This document shows positions 16,960 to 26,308 of a stretch of 64,000 nucleotides of DNA, piece by piece. Under the pieces are notes generated by a model that searched no databases, had not been told where the DNA came from, and was given only the letters and a program-made list of their open reading frames with translations. The DNA is from Halorubrum salsamenti (GTDB lineage: Archaea > Halobacteriota > Halobacteria > Halobacteriales > Haloferacaceae). The stretch lies in contig NZ_VCNL01000004.1 of NCBI RefSeq assembly GCF_007671685.1, positions 1 to 64,000 on the forward strand, given 5' to 3'. The translations under genes and the position numbers were made by a program. Every line of letters starts with the position of its first letter. The first letter of the stretch is position 1.

Positions 16960-18222
16960 CTAGGCCAGCTCGTCGATCTTGTCGACGACGGCCTCGGCGA
17001 ACTCGCTCGTCGCGAGCTTCTCGCCGCCCTCGATCTGCCGGTGGAGGTCGTAGGTGACCTGTCCGGACGAAATGGTCTCCTCGACGGCGTCGCGCACGAG
17101 TTCGGCGGCGTCGGACCAGCCGAGGTAATCGAGCATCTCGCGGCCGGAGAGGATCATCGCGGTGGGGTTCACCTTGTCCTCGCCGGCGTACTTGGGCGCG
17201 GAGCCGTGGACGGGCTCGGCGAGACAGCGACCGTGGCCGAAGTTGGCGCCGGGCGCGATGCCGAGGCCGCCGATCTGCGCGCCGGCGGCGTCGGACATAT
17301 AGTCGCCGTTGAGGTTCATCGTCGCGATGACCTCGTACTCGTCCGTCCGGGTCAGGAGCTGCTGGAGCATGTTGTCCGCGATGCGGTCCTTGACGACGAC
17401 GGTGCCCTCGGGCCGTTCGCCGTCGTGGTCCTCCCAGAGGTCGTCCTCGGTGATGACGTCCTCGCCGTACTCCTCCTCGGCGACCTCGTAGCCCCAGTCG
17501 CGGAACGCGCCCTCGGTGAACTTCATGATGTTCCCCTTGTGGACGAGGGTGACCGAGTCGCGGTCGTTGGCGAGCGCGTAGTCGATCGCCTCGCGGATGA
17601 GCCGCTTCGAGCCGAACTCGGAGATGGGCTTGATGCCGATGCCGACGGGGCCGTCGTGGATCACGTCGGCGACCTCCATCTCGTCTTCGAGGAAGTCGCG
17701 TACCTGTTCGACGTCGTCGGTGCCGGCCTCCCACTCGATGCCGGCGTACACGTCCTCCGTGTTCTCACGGAAGGTGATCATGTCCATCGCCTCGGGGTTC
17801 TTGACGGGCGACGGCACGCCGTCGAGGTGGTAGGTCGGCCGGACGTTCGCGTACATGTCGAGCGTCTGGCGGAGCGCGACGTTCAGCGAGCGGAAGCCGG
17901 CGCCGACGGGCGTCGTCAGCGGGCCCTTGATCGCGACGCGGTGGTTGCGGATCGCCGAGACGGTGTCCTCGGGGAGGTTCTCGTCGTACTTCTCGCGCGC
18001 GCTCTCGCCGGCGTAGACGCGCATCCACGCGATGGAGCGGCCCGTCGCCTCCGCGGCCGCGTCCAGTACCTTCTGGGCGGCCGGTCCGACGTCGGTGCCG
18101 ATCCCGTCGCCGTGAATGATCGGGATGATCGGGTTCTCGGGGACGTTCAGCTCGCCGGTTTCCTCGTCGGCGAGCGTGATCGCCTCGCCGTCGTCGGGGA
18201 CGTCGACCTTATCGTAGCTCAT
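16960..18222 (-). CDS. icd: Isocitrate dehydrogenase (NADP-type)
   Basis: The 420-residue enzyme converts isocitrate to 2-oxoglutarate and CO2 in the citric acid cycle. The substrate region KGPLTTPVGAGFRSLNVALR includes the phosphorylatable-serine-like position of bacterial ICD. TLVHKGNIMKFTEGAF carries a catalytic Lys, and MNLNGDYMSDAAGAQIGG carries metal-binding Asp residues. The length fits the prokaryotic NADP-type dehydrogenase. The ATG at 18222 is conserved-looking (MSYDKVDVP). It is transcribed alone on the minus strand; the ~230-bp AT-rich gap before the TAXI gene argues against co-transcription with the transporter. Confidence 0.95.
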   Translation of the reverse strand: MSYDKVDVPDDGEAITLADEETGELNVPENPIIPIIHGDGIGTDVGPAAQKVLDAAAEATGRSIAWMRVYAGESAREKYDENLPEDTVSAIRNHRVAIKGPLTTPVGAGFRSLNVALRQTLDMYANVRPTYHLDGVPSPVKNPEAMDMITFRENTEDVYAGIEWEAGTDDVEQVRDFLEDEMEVADVIHDGPVGIGIKPISEFGSKRLIREAIDYALANDRDSVTLVHKGNIMKFTEGAFRDWGYEVAEEEYGEDVITEDDLWEDHDGERPEGTVVVKDRIADNMLQQLLTRTDEYEVIATMNLNGDYMSDAAGAQIGGLGIAPGANFGHGRCLAEPVHGSAPKYAGEDKVNPTAMILSGREMLDYLGWSDAAELVRDAVEETISSGQVTYDLHRQIEGGEKLATSEFAEAVVDKIDELA

Positions 18223-18329
18223 GAACGTCCGTGCGTTGTCGGACCCGCGTAAAGTGCCTGCCGCTTTGCCGCTGGGCGCCAGAGACCCCGGAATCGGGCG
18301 TTTTTGCCGGCCTCACGAGGGAGCCGGTC

Positions 18330-19295
18330 TCACGCGGGAAGCACCTCCACGTCGAACAGCGACCGCCACCGGTAGCGCCGGCCGCCCCAGACGAACGTCC
18401 GGCGCGCAAGCGCGTACGCGAGGAACAGCGGCGCAACGAGGACCGACGGACCGGCGAGCAGGAACGTCGCCCGGCGGATCCCGAACCGGGCGTACACCGC
18501 GGCCGAGATCGCGGTGACGAGCGTCACGCCGACCACCGGCGCGAACAGACACAGCGCGGCGAACGCGGCCGCGAAGGCGACGTCGAACGCGGCCGCGCGG
18601 GGAGCGTGGAACCGCACGATCCGGAAGAACCGGACGAACCGCTCCACCGATCCGCGGAGGGAGCCGCCGCACGGGACGGTCCGCGTCCGGTTCGCGGCCG
18701 TCACGTCGATGTGCTCGGTGAGCGTTCCGTCGTCGCTGACGGTCCGGCGGAGGTCCGCGAGGAACGCGTCCTGCCCGTCTCGGAGGTCGCCGCGCTCGAA
18801 GACGACCGCGCCGCCCCAGGCGATCCCGCCCGCGAACACCGCGGCGGTCCCGCCGATCGCATAGGCGGGCTCGAACAGCCGAGCGAGGGGGTCCCTCCCG
18901 ACGAAGACGGGGATCTCCGTCGTGGGTCCCCGTCGCTCGTAGTCGGCGTTGAGCGTCGCGAGCCAGTCGTCCGGATGCGCGAAGTCGTCGTCGGTCCAGA
19001 CGATCCGATCGTGTGCGGCCGCCTCCATCCCCGCGGCGATTGCGTTCGCCTTCCCGGAGCAGCCCTCGGGCTCGCCGGCGAGGACGATCCGGACGCCGTC
19101 CGGCGTCGTCCCTCGGCGATCGGCGACCGGGTCGTCGTCGGTGTCGCAGATCACGAGCAGCTCGTCGCGCTCGCCGAGCTGTCCGGCCACCTCGTCGCAG
19201 GCGTCGGCCCAGCGCACGGTGGGGAGGAGGACGGAGGTCGGCTGGCGGTCTCGATCCGTGCTGGTCACGTCGCCCGCTTCGGGCGGGGGACTCAT
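18330..19295 (-). CDS. Family 2 glycosyltransferase, membrane-associated
   Basis: The 321-residue protein has a GT-A fold: a nucleotide-binding start (SVLLPTVRWADACDEV), DTDDDP near residue 52, the probable metal-binding TDDDF near residue 97, and GGAVVFERGDL as acceptor-side loop. Two hydrophobic helices at about residues 233-275 anchor it in the membrane. The build resembles ceramide-glucosyltransferase-like or dolichol-sugar transferases. Donor and acceptor are unknown. The start is uncertain, since ATGs occur at 19295 and 19305 in different frames; the 19295 frame carries the motifs. The upstream 14-bp repeats separate it from the HTTM gene. Confidence 0.8.
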   Translation of the reverse strand: MSPPPEAGDVTSTDRDRQPTSVLLPTVRWADACDEVAGQLGERDELLVICDTDDDPVADRRGTTPDGVRIVLAGEPEGCSGKANAIAAGMEAAAHDRIVWTDDDFAHPDDWLATLNADYERRGPTTEIPVFVGRDPLARLFEPAYAIGGTAAVFAGGIAWGGAVVFERGDLRDGQDAFLADLRRTVSDDGTLTEHIDVTAANRTRTVPCGGSLRGSVERFVRFFRIVRFHAPRAAAFDVAFAAAFAALCLFAPVVGVTLVTAISAAVYARFGIRRATFLLAGPSVLVAPLFLAYALARRTFVWGGRRYRWRSLFDVEVLPA

Positions 19296-19337
19296 AAGTG
19301 GTCACTCGGAAGTGGTCACTCGGAAGTGGTCACTCGG
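19296..19337. repeat. Three perfect 14-bp tandem repeats
   Basis: AAGTGGTCACTCGG occurs three times without gaps, starting one base upstream of the glycosyltransferase ATG. The repeats therefore occupy the region where its promoter or leader should lie. Each unit contains GTGGTCAC, a partial palindrome that could be a protein-binding site. Confidence 0.85.
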
Positions 19338-19356
19338 CCTCCCGGTCGCCCTCACC

Positions 19357-20877
19357 TCACCGACACTTGCGCGTGCCGATCTCCCGAACCCGCACCTCGT
19401 CGCTCCCCGAGACGTCGACCGCGACCGACGAGACCGTCACCGATTCCGTCTCCGCACCGGAGAACCCCGCCGCGCGGTCGCAGAGGTGCGCGAGCGTCGC
19501 GTCGACGCGATCCGGGTCGTCGACCGGCAGCAGCGAGAAGTGCTTCCGCCACCGGGCGGTGGGGTAGCCTCGGGCGTCCGATGGGGGACGGTCGACCGCG
19601 ACCGGATCGCCGTACAGCGCGTCGATCCGGTCGCCGTCGGCGGTCGTCGCCGTCGCGAGCACGAGCGAATCGGTCGACGGCGGCCTCGGCGCGAACATGT
19701 CCCAGTCGCTCTCGGCCGGGTCGGACACCGCCGCGACGGGCTCCGGCGCGCCGACGACCCCGAGTCCCATGGCGGTCCACGCGAGCAGCGAGACGAGGAG
19801 GAGCGCGGCGACGGCGGCGAGGATGCGGTTTCGGATCGCTCGGTCGGGAGCGATCCCGGAGAGCGGGTCGGCGGCGGTCGATATCCGGCCCAGCGACTCG
19901 AAGAGCCCCTCGACCGCCGATCGAGATCGTCCGATCGCCGGAGCGGCCGACAACTCGATCCGGTCCCAGACGAACGGCGGCAAGAAGGGCAACAGCGCGG
20001 TCGCCGACGCCACGGAGAAGACGCCGATCTGCAGCGCGAGCGCCATCGAGAGGTGGGCGACGACGAGGATTCCGGCGAGCGCCGCCCGGACCCGCCCGGC
20101 GGCCGCGACGAGCAGCGGCGAGGCGACGAGCAGCGCGAGCCAGCCGTAGGTGGCGGCCGCGAGCAGGGCCGAGTTCTCGGGCATCAGTCCCCCGAGCGGG
20201 CCGTGGAGGTACGTGAGCCGGAAGACGGTCTCGACCGCCTCGCCCGCGGGCCACGCCTCGCCGCGGAGCTTCACGACCGCGTTCGAGACGTAGACCGCGA
20301 GGACGACGGCCAGCAGGAGGGCCGAGGCGGGACCGACGAACCGGCCGTTTTCGGGCGGAGGTCGTTCTCGCACTCCTGCCCGCCCCCGGACCGCGTCCAC
20401 CGACCAGCGCGCGCCGAGGGGACACAGCAGACCGGCCCCGAGCACCTGCCAGAGCAGCGTGTCGCCGGCGTTGAGGACGAACGGGTTCCGCGCCTGCAGC
20501 GACGCGAGCAGGAGCAGCGAGACCGCGGCCGCGGCCCGAGTCCGGTAGCCGACCGCGAGCGCGACGGCGGCGAGTCCGGCGGCGAGAAACAGCAGGCCGA
20601 CGGCCCGCGCGTCGCCGGAGAGCGCGTACAGCGAGAAGCGCGCGAGGGGGTACGACTCCGCGAGCAGCGGTCGGGGGAGCACGCCGGCGTCGGTGTAGAA
20701 GGCCGTCAGGTTCCGGGCGCGCAGCGCGAGGTCGACGAGGAGGACGACGCCGAGCGCGATCCGGAACGCCGCGAGCGCGCGCACGTCGATCCCGATACGG
20801 CGCCGGAGCCCGGCGCGGAGACGGTCGGGGACCAGGGAGTCGAGCGTGTCGCCTGCGGCGTCTCGGCGTTCGGCCAC
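19357..20877 (-). CDS. HTTM domain membrane protein (gamma-carboxylase-like)
   Basis: From a GTG at 20877 the protein is about 506 residues. Residues 25-300 form a multi-helix membrane region with the HTTM-like start ALAAFRIALGVVLLVDL, YTDAGVLPRPL and FVLNAGDTLLWQ, as in the family that includes vitamin-K-dependent gamma-carboxylase. A further helix near residue 375 is followed by an extracytoplasmic domain of about 130 residues. The function in haloarchaea is unknown. No ATG fits, and alternative GTG or upstream starts are possible because the frame stays open for 700 bases. The glycosyltransferase gene lies downstream on the same strand. Confidence 0.75.
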   Translation of the reverse strand: MAERRDAAGDTLDSLVPDRLRAGLRRRIGIDVRALAAFRIALGVVLLVDLALRARNLTAFYTDAGVLPRPLLAESYPLARFSLYALSGDARAVGLLFLAAGLAAVALAVGYRTRAAAAVSLLLLASLQARNPFVLNAGDTLLWQVLGAGLLCPLGARWSVDAVRGRAGVRERPPPENGRFVGPASALLLAVVLAVYVSNAVVKLRGEAWPAGEAVETVFRLTYLHGPLGGLMPENSALLAAATYGWLALLVASPLLVAAAGRVRAALAGILVVAHLSMALALQIGVFSVASATALLPFLPPFVWDRIELSAAPAIGRSRSAVEGLFESLGRISTAADPLSGIAPDRAIRNRILAAVAALLLVSLLAWTAMGLGVVGAPEPVAAVSDPAESDWDMFAPRPPSTDSLVLATATTADGDRIDALYGDPVAVDRPPSDARGYPTARWRKHFSLLPVDDPDRVDATLAHLCDRAAGFSGAETESVTVSSVAVDVSGSDEVRVREIGTRKCR

Positions 20878-21006
20878 GATAGTGACGACTCCCCCAGCAG
20901 CGTGGATAGGTCTTGCGGCGGCGAGAGGGAGAGAGGTGAGACGCGGGGGCGGATGGACCCCACCCGCTTTCCGGGCGCTTATCCGGACGCCGCGAGACCC
21001 CAGCGT

Positions 21007-21936
21007 ATGCGCGTCATCGCTCACGGCGGCGCCGGGGGGAGCCCGGACGAGCCGGCTCCCAGACAGGCGACGCTCGACGAGGCGACTCGCCGCGGCGTCG
21101 ACGGTGACACTCCCCTCGGCGCGGTCGAGGCGGCGCTCGGCGTCCTCGAGTCGGACCCGCGGTTCAACGCCGGCGTCGGCGGCGCGGTCCAGTCCGACGG
21201 CGTCGCCCGCACCGACGCGGGCGTGATGACCTCGGACCGCGAGATCGGCGCCGCCTGCTCGATGCCCGGCGTCGAGCGCGCGGCGAGCGTCGCCCGCGTC
21301 GTCCACACTGAGACGCCGCACGTCTTCGTCTCGGGCGAGCACGCGGTCGACCTCGCCGACGGGTTCGGGATCGAGACGGGCGTCGACCTGCTCACCGACG
21401 AGACGCGCGAGCGGTACGAGGACGAGGACCCGCCGCGGGGCGGGCCCCGAGAGCACCTCGACTGGCTCGCGACGCGGTTCGGCTCCGGCGACGATCGGGC
21501 GGGAGGGGGTTCGGCGGACGGCGGGGAGGGACGCGAGGGCGACGACGGGAAGCGCGACGCCCCCGACCACGACACCGTCGGCGCGGTCGCGACCGACGGC
21601 GGGACGTTCGCCGCGGCGACCTCCACGGGCGGCCGGTCGTTCGCGCTCGCGGGACGCGTCGGCGACGTGCCGCAGGTCGGCTCGGGCTTCTTCTGTACCG
21701 CGGCCGGCGGCGCGAGCGCGACGGGCGCCGGCGAGGATATCGCGCGCGTGACGCTCTCGCGGCGGGCCGCGGGGTATCTCGACGACGGGCTCGGCGCGCA
21801 GGCGGCGGCCGACAGGGCGATCGACGAGTTCGAGGAGATTACGGGGTCCGGTGCCGGCGTGATCGTTCTCGGGGAGGACGGGGCCGGAAGCGCGTTCAAC
21901 ACGGACGGGATGCAGACGAGCATCGCTTATAAGTAG
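21007..21936 (+). CDS. Isoaspartyl peptidase / L-asparaginase (Ntn hydrolase)
   Basis: This 309-residue protein is the precursor of a type 2 asparaginase or isoaspartyl aminopeptidase, which cleaves itself to expose an N-terminal threonine. The catalytic Thr is in HDTVGAVATDG near residue 196. FNAGVGGAVQSDG and GSGFFCTAAGGASATGAGED are family motifs; the latter binds the substrate carboxylate. An acidic, Gly-rich loop (about residues 160-192) just before the cleavage site is a haloarchaeal insertion. The final residues SIAYK and the stop codon lie inside the TTATAAG that starts the repeat element downstream. Confidence 0.9.
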   Translation: MRVIAHGGAGGSPDEPAPRQATLDEATRRGVDGDTPLGAVEAALGVLESDPRFNAGVGGAVQSDGVARTDAGVMTSDREIGAACSMPGVERAASVARVVHTETPHVFVSGEHAVDLADGFGIETGVDLLTDETRERYEDEDPPRGGPREHLDWLATRFGSGDDRAGGGSADGGEGREGDDGKRDAPDHDTVGAVATDGGTFAAATSTGGRSFALAGRVGDVPQVGSGFFCTAAGGASATGAGEDIARVTLSRRAAGYLDDGLGAQAAADRAIDEFEEITGSGAGVIVLGEDGAGSAFNTDGMQTSIAYK

Positions 21937-22352
21937 TCAGTGGTGTGCCAGTCGGTCGCTTATAAACGGTCAACACCGCGGTGACCGCCTCCCGAGCCCC
22001 AGCCGCGACGACTCGCGCGGCTTGCTGTCGTTCGAGACGCCGAAGGCGTCTCGTGATGACGAGAGAGCGAAGCTCTCTCGAACCACGCTCCTCGTTCAGT
22101 CGCTCACGCTCCTTCGCTGCGGTGTCGCCGGCGGCGGAGCCGCCGGCTTGCCGTGACGCCTCGCGCCACGCTGCTTACAGCGCCGTGCTTCGTCCTTCCG
22201 GAAGACTCCGTCTCCCGTCTTGTCGCTCTCACCCTGTCGCTGGCGCCGTCGACGCCAGCGACTCCCTCGCGCGTGCTGACTCGCGTCCTCCGGGCGCTCG
22301 CAGACACGCGCCGACCGTAAAATCGGTTGAGCATCGCCGACCATTTATAAAC
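21927..22352. repeat. ~426-bp structured intergenic repeat, copy 2
   Basis: Like the copy at 4465-4900, this element begins with TTATAAG over the end of the upstream gene, has a second TTATAAAC near 21959, and ends CCATTTATAAAC (22341-22352). Two adjacent perfect hairpins have 9-bp arms and GAA loops: CGAGACGCC/GGCGTCTCG (22033-22053) and CGAGAGAGC/GCTCTCTCG (22060-22080). Further on are GCCGGCGGC/GCCGCCGGC and GCTGGCG/CGCCAGC. There is no convincing reading frame. A structured RNA or a non-autonomous mobile element are both possible. Confidence 0.6.
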
Positions 22353-22431
22353 GAATCCACTGCGTCCCCTCCGATCCGCCTCGTCGCCCGCGGAGGCGAG
22401 GATACAAATCCGCCCGCCGCCTTGCGCCGGT

Positions 22432-23460
22432 ATGGTCACGTTCCTCGCCGGCGGCACGGGGACGCCGAAACTCCTCGACGGGGCGACCCGCGTGTGGGAC
22501 CCCGCGGAGATCGCGGTCGTCGCCAACACCGGCGACGACGTCGAGCTCGGCGGCCACCTCGTCTGCCCCGACGTCGACACCGTGCTGTTCGCCGGCGGCG
22601 ACGTCCTCGACCGCGAGACGTGGTGGGGGATCGCGGACGACACGACGGCGACCCACGAGGAACTCCGCCGGCTCGCGGAGGCGGCCGGACTCGAAACCGG
22701 CCCCCGCTACCTCGACGACGCGGCGCAGACGGCCGGCCGCGAGATCGCCCGCTGGCGGCGCTTCTCGGGCGTCGGCGAGTTCATGGAGATCGGCGACCGC
22801 GACCGCGCGGTCCACGTCACGCGCACGAGCCTGCTCGACGAGGGGAAGTCCCTCACGGAGGCGATCCGGACCCTCGCGGACGCCTTCGGCCTCGACGTCG
22901 ACCTCCTCCCGATGTCCGACGACCCGGTCGCGACGCTGATCCACACCGAGGCGGGCGAACCGATCCACTTCCAGGAGTACTGGGTCGCGCGCCGGGGCGA
23001 GCCCGCCGTCGCCGACGTGGAGTTCCGGGGCGCGGCGGACGCGGAGCCGACCCCTGCGGTCCGTGAGGCGCTCGACGACCCCGTCGTCATCGGCCCCTCC
23101 AACCCCGTGACGAGCGTCGGCCCGATGCTCGCGCTCCCGGGCGTCGAGGCGGCGCTGTCGGAGACCCCCGTGGTCGCCGTCTCGCCGTTCGTCGGCGACG
23201 AGGTGTTCTCCGGGCCCGCCGCCGACCTGATGGAAGGCGTCGGCCGCGAGCCCTCGACCGCGGGCGTCGCCGACGCGTACCCGTTCGCCGACGCGTTCGT
23301 CCTCGACGACGGCGATCCGACCGATCTTCCCGATCGGCACGTCGAGCGCACCGACACCCGAATCGACGGCGCGGACGACGCCGAGCGCGTCGCTCGGGCG
23401 TGCGATCGGGCGCTGGCGGCGGTGGCGGATACGGACGCGGAGCCGGAGGTGGCGGAGTGA
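22432..23460 (+). CDS. cofD: 2-phospho-L-lactate transferase CofD (F420 biosynthesis)
   Basis: The 342-residue enzyme joins the phospholactyl (or related) group from its GDP-activated donor to the deazaflavin FO, giving F420-0. The N-terminal motif [15 protein letters not shown] forms the nucleotide-binding loop, VVANTGDD binds metal and FO, and [13 protein letters not shown] near residue 225 is the second signature. The length is typical. The start ATG is about 26 bases after a TATA-like GATACAAAT, so the transcript is probably leaderless. It is the first of four overlapping genes; its TGA overlaps the next GTG. Confidence 0.95.
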   Translation: MVTFLAGGTGTPKLLDGATRVWDPAEIAVVANTGDDVELGGHLVCPDVDTVLFAGGDVLDRETWWGIADDTTATHEELRRLAEAAGLETGPRYLDDAAQTAGREIARWRRFSGVGEFMEIGDRDRAVHVTRTSLLDEGKSLTEAIRTLADAFGLDVDLLPMSDDPVATLIHTEAGEPIHFQEYWVARRGEPAVADVEFRGAADAEPTPAVREALDDPVVIGPSNPVTSVGPMLALPGVEAALSETPVVAVSPFVGDEVFSGPAADLMEGVGREPSTAGVADAYPFADAFVLDDGDPTDLPDRHVERTDTRIDGADDAERVARACDRALAAVADTDAEPEVAE

Positions 23461-24293
23461 CGGCGACCGACGAGGAGGTCCCATCCCCGCCCCCGTTCCT
23501 CGTCGCGGCCAGCCTCAGCGGCGCGGCCGACGCCGAGTGGGCGCGGACCGCAGCCCCGCACGTCGACGCCGCGGTTCTCGGGGGGATCGCGCTCGACCCG
23601 GCGAGTCGGGCCGCCGCGCGCGACCTCGTCGCCCGCGACCGCTCGGAGTTCCTCCCCGGGAACCCGCTCGCGTGGATCGACCGCCAGCTCGACCGGCTCG
23701 CAGACGTCCCGCTCCGTCCCGGCGTCAACGTCCGGAGCACGACCGTCGACCCGGTCCGGGAGGCGGCGGAGCGCTGCGCCGAGCGCGGCGCGGTCTGCGA
23801 GGTGAACGCGCACTGCCGACAGCCGGAACTGCGCGCGGTCGGCTGCGGCGAGTCGCTCCTCCGGGAAACCGACCGACTGGCCGCGTACGTGGCCGCAGCC
23901 GCCGAGACCGGCGCGACGACGAGCGTGAAGGTCCGCGCCGAGGTCCCCGGCGCCGACCTCGTCGCCGTCGCGGACGCGGTCGCCGACGCGGGCGCCGACT
24001 GGCTCCACGTCGACGCGATGGACTCGGAGGCGGTCGTCGACGAACTGACCGCCGGCAGGGAGAGGGACGGGACCGACCGTCCCCGCGACGACCTCACGGT
24101 GATCGCCAACAACGGCGTCCGGGGCCGGGAGACCGTCGCGGAGTACGCCGCGTACGGCGCGGACGCCGTGAGCGTCGGCCGGCCGAGCGAGCGACCGGAA
24201 GCCCTCTCGCGGATCGCCGACGCGGTGGCGGCGTGGCGAGAGGGAAAGCTGCTCGCGGAGAGCGAGGCATCCCGGCCGGAGGCGTCGTCGTGA
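23457..24293 (+). CDS. Dihydrouridine-synthase-like TIM-barrel protein
   Basis: From a GTG overlapping the cofD stop (GTGA), the protein is 278 residues. It has features of FMN-binding TIM barrels of the Dus/DHOD type: [43 protein letters not shown], and [13 protein letters not shown] followed by GADAVSVGR, the usual phosphate-binding end of such barrels. Genes like this are often annotated tRNA-dihydrouridine synthase beside cofD in haloarchaea. It is shorter than bona fide Dus proteins and lacks an obvious tRNA-binding domain, so the substrate may differ. Confidence 0.7.
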   Translation: MTATDEEVPSPPPFLVAASLSGAADAEWARTAAPHVDAAVLGGIALDPASRAAARDLVARDRSEFLPGNPLAWIDRQLDRLADVPLRPGVNVRSTTVDPVREAAERCAERGAVCEVNAHCRQPELRAVGCGESLLRETDRLAAYVAAAAETGATTSVKVRAEVPGADLVAVADAVADAGADWLHVDAMDSEAVVDELTAGRERDGTDRPRDDLTVIANNGVRGRETVAEYAAYGADAVSVGRPSERPEALSRIADAVAAWREGKLLAESEASRPEASS

Positions 24294-25240
24294 CATCGCA
24301 GCCCGTCGACGACGCGACGCTCGCGCTCCTGCTGGAAGTGGCCGGGACCCCCAAGCCCGGCAACGTCGACCGGCACCGCGACCTCGACGACCTCCGGTTC
24401 GAGGCGTTCCTCGGCGGGGCGGTCGGCGCCCGCGAGGGGCTCGAACTGGCCGCAGACGAGGAGACCGGAGTCGGCCGCGCCTTCGAGCGCGGCGTCGAAG
24501 GGATGGCGGCGCGAGCGGGGACGAACACCCAGTTCGGCTGTCTCCTCCTGCTCCTCCCGTTGGTTCGGGCGGGCGTCGAGGGCGAAGGATCCGGCAGCGA
24601 TCTCTCCCCCGTAGTCGTCGACCGAGTCACCCGAGAGACGACCGTCGACGACGCGGTCGCGTTCTACCGCGCGTTCGAACACGTCGACGTCGCGGTCGCG
24701 GACCCGCCCGCGGACGCCGACGACCTCGACGTGCGCCGCGGGGGGGACGCGGCCCCCGCGCTCCGGGAACGGGACGTGACCCTGCGGGACGTGATGGCGC
24801 TCTCCGCGGACCCTCCCGATCCCGACAGGGTCCCCGACCGCAACGCGCAGGAGTGGGTCGAGGGGTTCCCGCGGACGTTCCGCGCGGCCGAGTGGATCCG
24901 GAGCGACGAGGGGCCCCTGACCGACCGGGCGGCCCGAGCGTTCCTCGGCCTGCTCGCGGCCGGTCCCGACACGCTGATCGCGGCGAACCACGGCCCGGAG
25001 GCGGCCCGCGAGGCCAGCGATCGGGCGGCCGCGATGCTCGGTGGAGCGGACGCGGATCCCGACGCGCTCGTCGGTGTCGACGAGGTCGACGCCGCCGCGG
25101 TCCACGGCGCCGACCTCGACGCCGCGGAGGAGCTGGCGGCCGCGTTCGTCGGCGAGGGGATCAACCCCGGGACGACCGCCGACATCACCTGTGCGGCGCT
25201 GTACGTCGCCCTCCGGCGCGGGGCGGAGGTGGCGCCGTGA
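24290..25240 (+). CDS. Triphosphoribosyl-dephospho-CoA synthase-like (CitG family)
   Basis: The 316-residue protein starts at a GTG overlapping the previous stop. It carries CitG-family motifs: TPKPGNVDRHRD near residue 20, FLGGAVGAREGLELA, and GTNTQFGCLLLLLPL near residue 75. In bacteria CitG makes the prosthetic-group precursor of citrate or malonate lyase from ATP and dephospho-CoA. No lyase genes are in this window, and the gene sits in an F420 operon, so a different nucleotide-transfer reaction is plausible. The next gene overlaps its stop by 4 bp. Confidence 0.8.
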   Translation: MTSQPVDDATLALLLEVAGTPKPGNVDRHRDLDDLRFEAFLGGAVGAREGLELAADEETGVGRAFERGVEGMAARAGTNTQFGCLLLLLPLVRAGVEGEGSGSDLSPVVVDRVTRETTVDDAVAFYRAFEHVDVAVADPPADADDLDVRRGGDAAPALRERDVTLRDVMALSADPPDPDRVPDRNAQEWVEGFPRTFRAAEWIRSDEGPLTDRAARAFLGLLAAGPDTLIAANHGPEAAREASDRAAAMLGGADADPDALVGVDEVDAAAVHGADLDAAEELAAAFVGEGINPGTTADITCAALYVALRRGAEVAP

Positions 25241-25899
25241 GCGACGACCGCGCCGATTCCGCGCTCCCCGGCTGGCCCGTCGCCCTCCGGGGCGTCACCG
25301 AGTCGGTCGTGACGACGCTCGGGCCGAACGACCGCTGGAACGTCGCGGCGCTCGGGCTCCACGCGCCGGACGACCCGAGCGACCCCGTCACCGCGCGGAC
25401 GTACGGGCGCACCCGGACGTGGCGGAACTTCGCGGAGCGCGGCGGCGGCGTCGTCCAGTTCACGACCGATCCGCGGACGTTCGTCGACGCCGCGCTGACG
25501 GTCCGCGAGGTCGACGAACCGGTACTCCCGACCGCCGACGCGTGGGTCGAGGTGACGGTCGAGGAGATCGGGAGCGAGACCGAGGGCGACGCGACGGTCC
25601 GGACGTGGGCGCTCGATCCGGTCGAGCGCGCGGTCGTGAGAGAGCGCGTTCCCACGGTCAACCGCGGGTTCGGCGCGGTCGTCGACGCGACGGTGGCCGC
25701 CTCGCGGTTGGACGTGCCCGGATTCGACGCGGCGGAGCTCTTGGACCGGCTGCGGTACTTCGCGGACGTGGTCGAGCGGTGCGGCGGGCCGGCCGAGCGC
25801 GAGGCGTTCGCACGGATCGACGAGGCGACCGGGTGGCGGGAGCGGGCGGGGGAAAGAGCGGGGGCGGGGGGAGGAGCGGGAGACGACGAGGAGCGATGA
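25237..25899 (+). CDS. DUF447 family flavin-reductase-like protein
   Basis: This 220-residue protein belongs to DUF447, a family with the split-barrel FMN-binding fold (structures of the archaeal MTH863 type). Motifs seen are ESVVTTLGPNDRWNVAALGL at the N-terminus, ARTYGRTRTWRNF, and NRGFGAVVDATVAASRLD near residue 145. It ends in a low-complexity Gly/Glu tail. The GTG start overlaps the CitG-like stop, making it the fourth gene of the cofD operon. A role in flavin or F420 handling is inferred from fold and context only. Confidence 0.82.
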   Translation: MSDDRADSALPGWPVALRGVTESVVTTLGPNDRWNVAALGLHAPDDPSDPVTARTYGRTRTWRNFAERGGGVVQFTTDPRTFVDAALTVREVDEPVLPTADAWVEVTVEEIGSETEGDATVRTWALDPVERAVVRERVPTVNRGFGAVVDATVAASRLDVPGFDAAELLDRLRYFADVVERCGGPAEREAFARIDEATGWRERAGERAGAGGGAGDDEER

Positions 25900-25985
25900 T
25901 CGAGAAGGCGATCAGCGCGAGCGCGCCTGCGGCCCGCTCGCGGCGTAACGAACCCTTTTAGTTCGGGCCGGCGGTATCGCTCGGT

Positions 25986-26180
25986 ATGGCCATCAAACCC
26001 AAGTACATCAAGCAGCTCGGGAACGTCCTGCTTGAGCGGTACCCCGACTCGTTCAACACGGACTTCGAGACGAACAAGGAGAGCGTCACCGCGCTGACGA
26101 CCGTCGAGTCGAAGGGCGTCCGCAACCGGATCGCCGGCTACGTCACCCAGAAGAAGGCGCAGGCGGCCCAGAAGGCGTAA
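25986..26180 (+). CDS. rps17e: 30S ribosomal protein S17e
   Basis: The 64-residue protein is a complete archaeal S17e, a small-subunit ribosomal protein found in archaea and eukaryotes but not bacteria. It starts MAIKPKYIKQLGNVLLERYP and includes FNTDFETNKESV and VRNRIAGYVT. A TATA-like TTTTAG about 30 bases upstream of the ATG suggests a leaderless transcript. It stands alone between the cofD operon and a permease gene. Confidence 0.95.
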   Translation: MAIKPKYIKQLGNVLLERYPDSFNTDFETNKESVTALTTVESKGVRNRIAGYVTQKKAQAAQKA

Positions 26181-26308
26181 GCGGGTTCGAGTTCTCGCCG
26201 AGTCGTTCCGTTTCCGTCGAGCCGCCGCTTCGTCGTGATCGTCCCCTGACGACGGTGAGCCGTTACCCTCCCCACGTTTATCCCCGAAGCCGCGGCCACC
26301 TCGTCGGG

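Noticed and set aside
18949-21936. 995-codon frame covering the isoaspartyl-peptidase gene
   Set aside because: Only the last ~309 residues, from 21007, resemble a protein family; the rest is antisense to the glycosyltransferase and HTTM genes.
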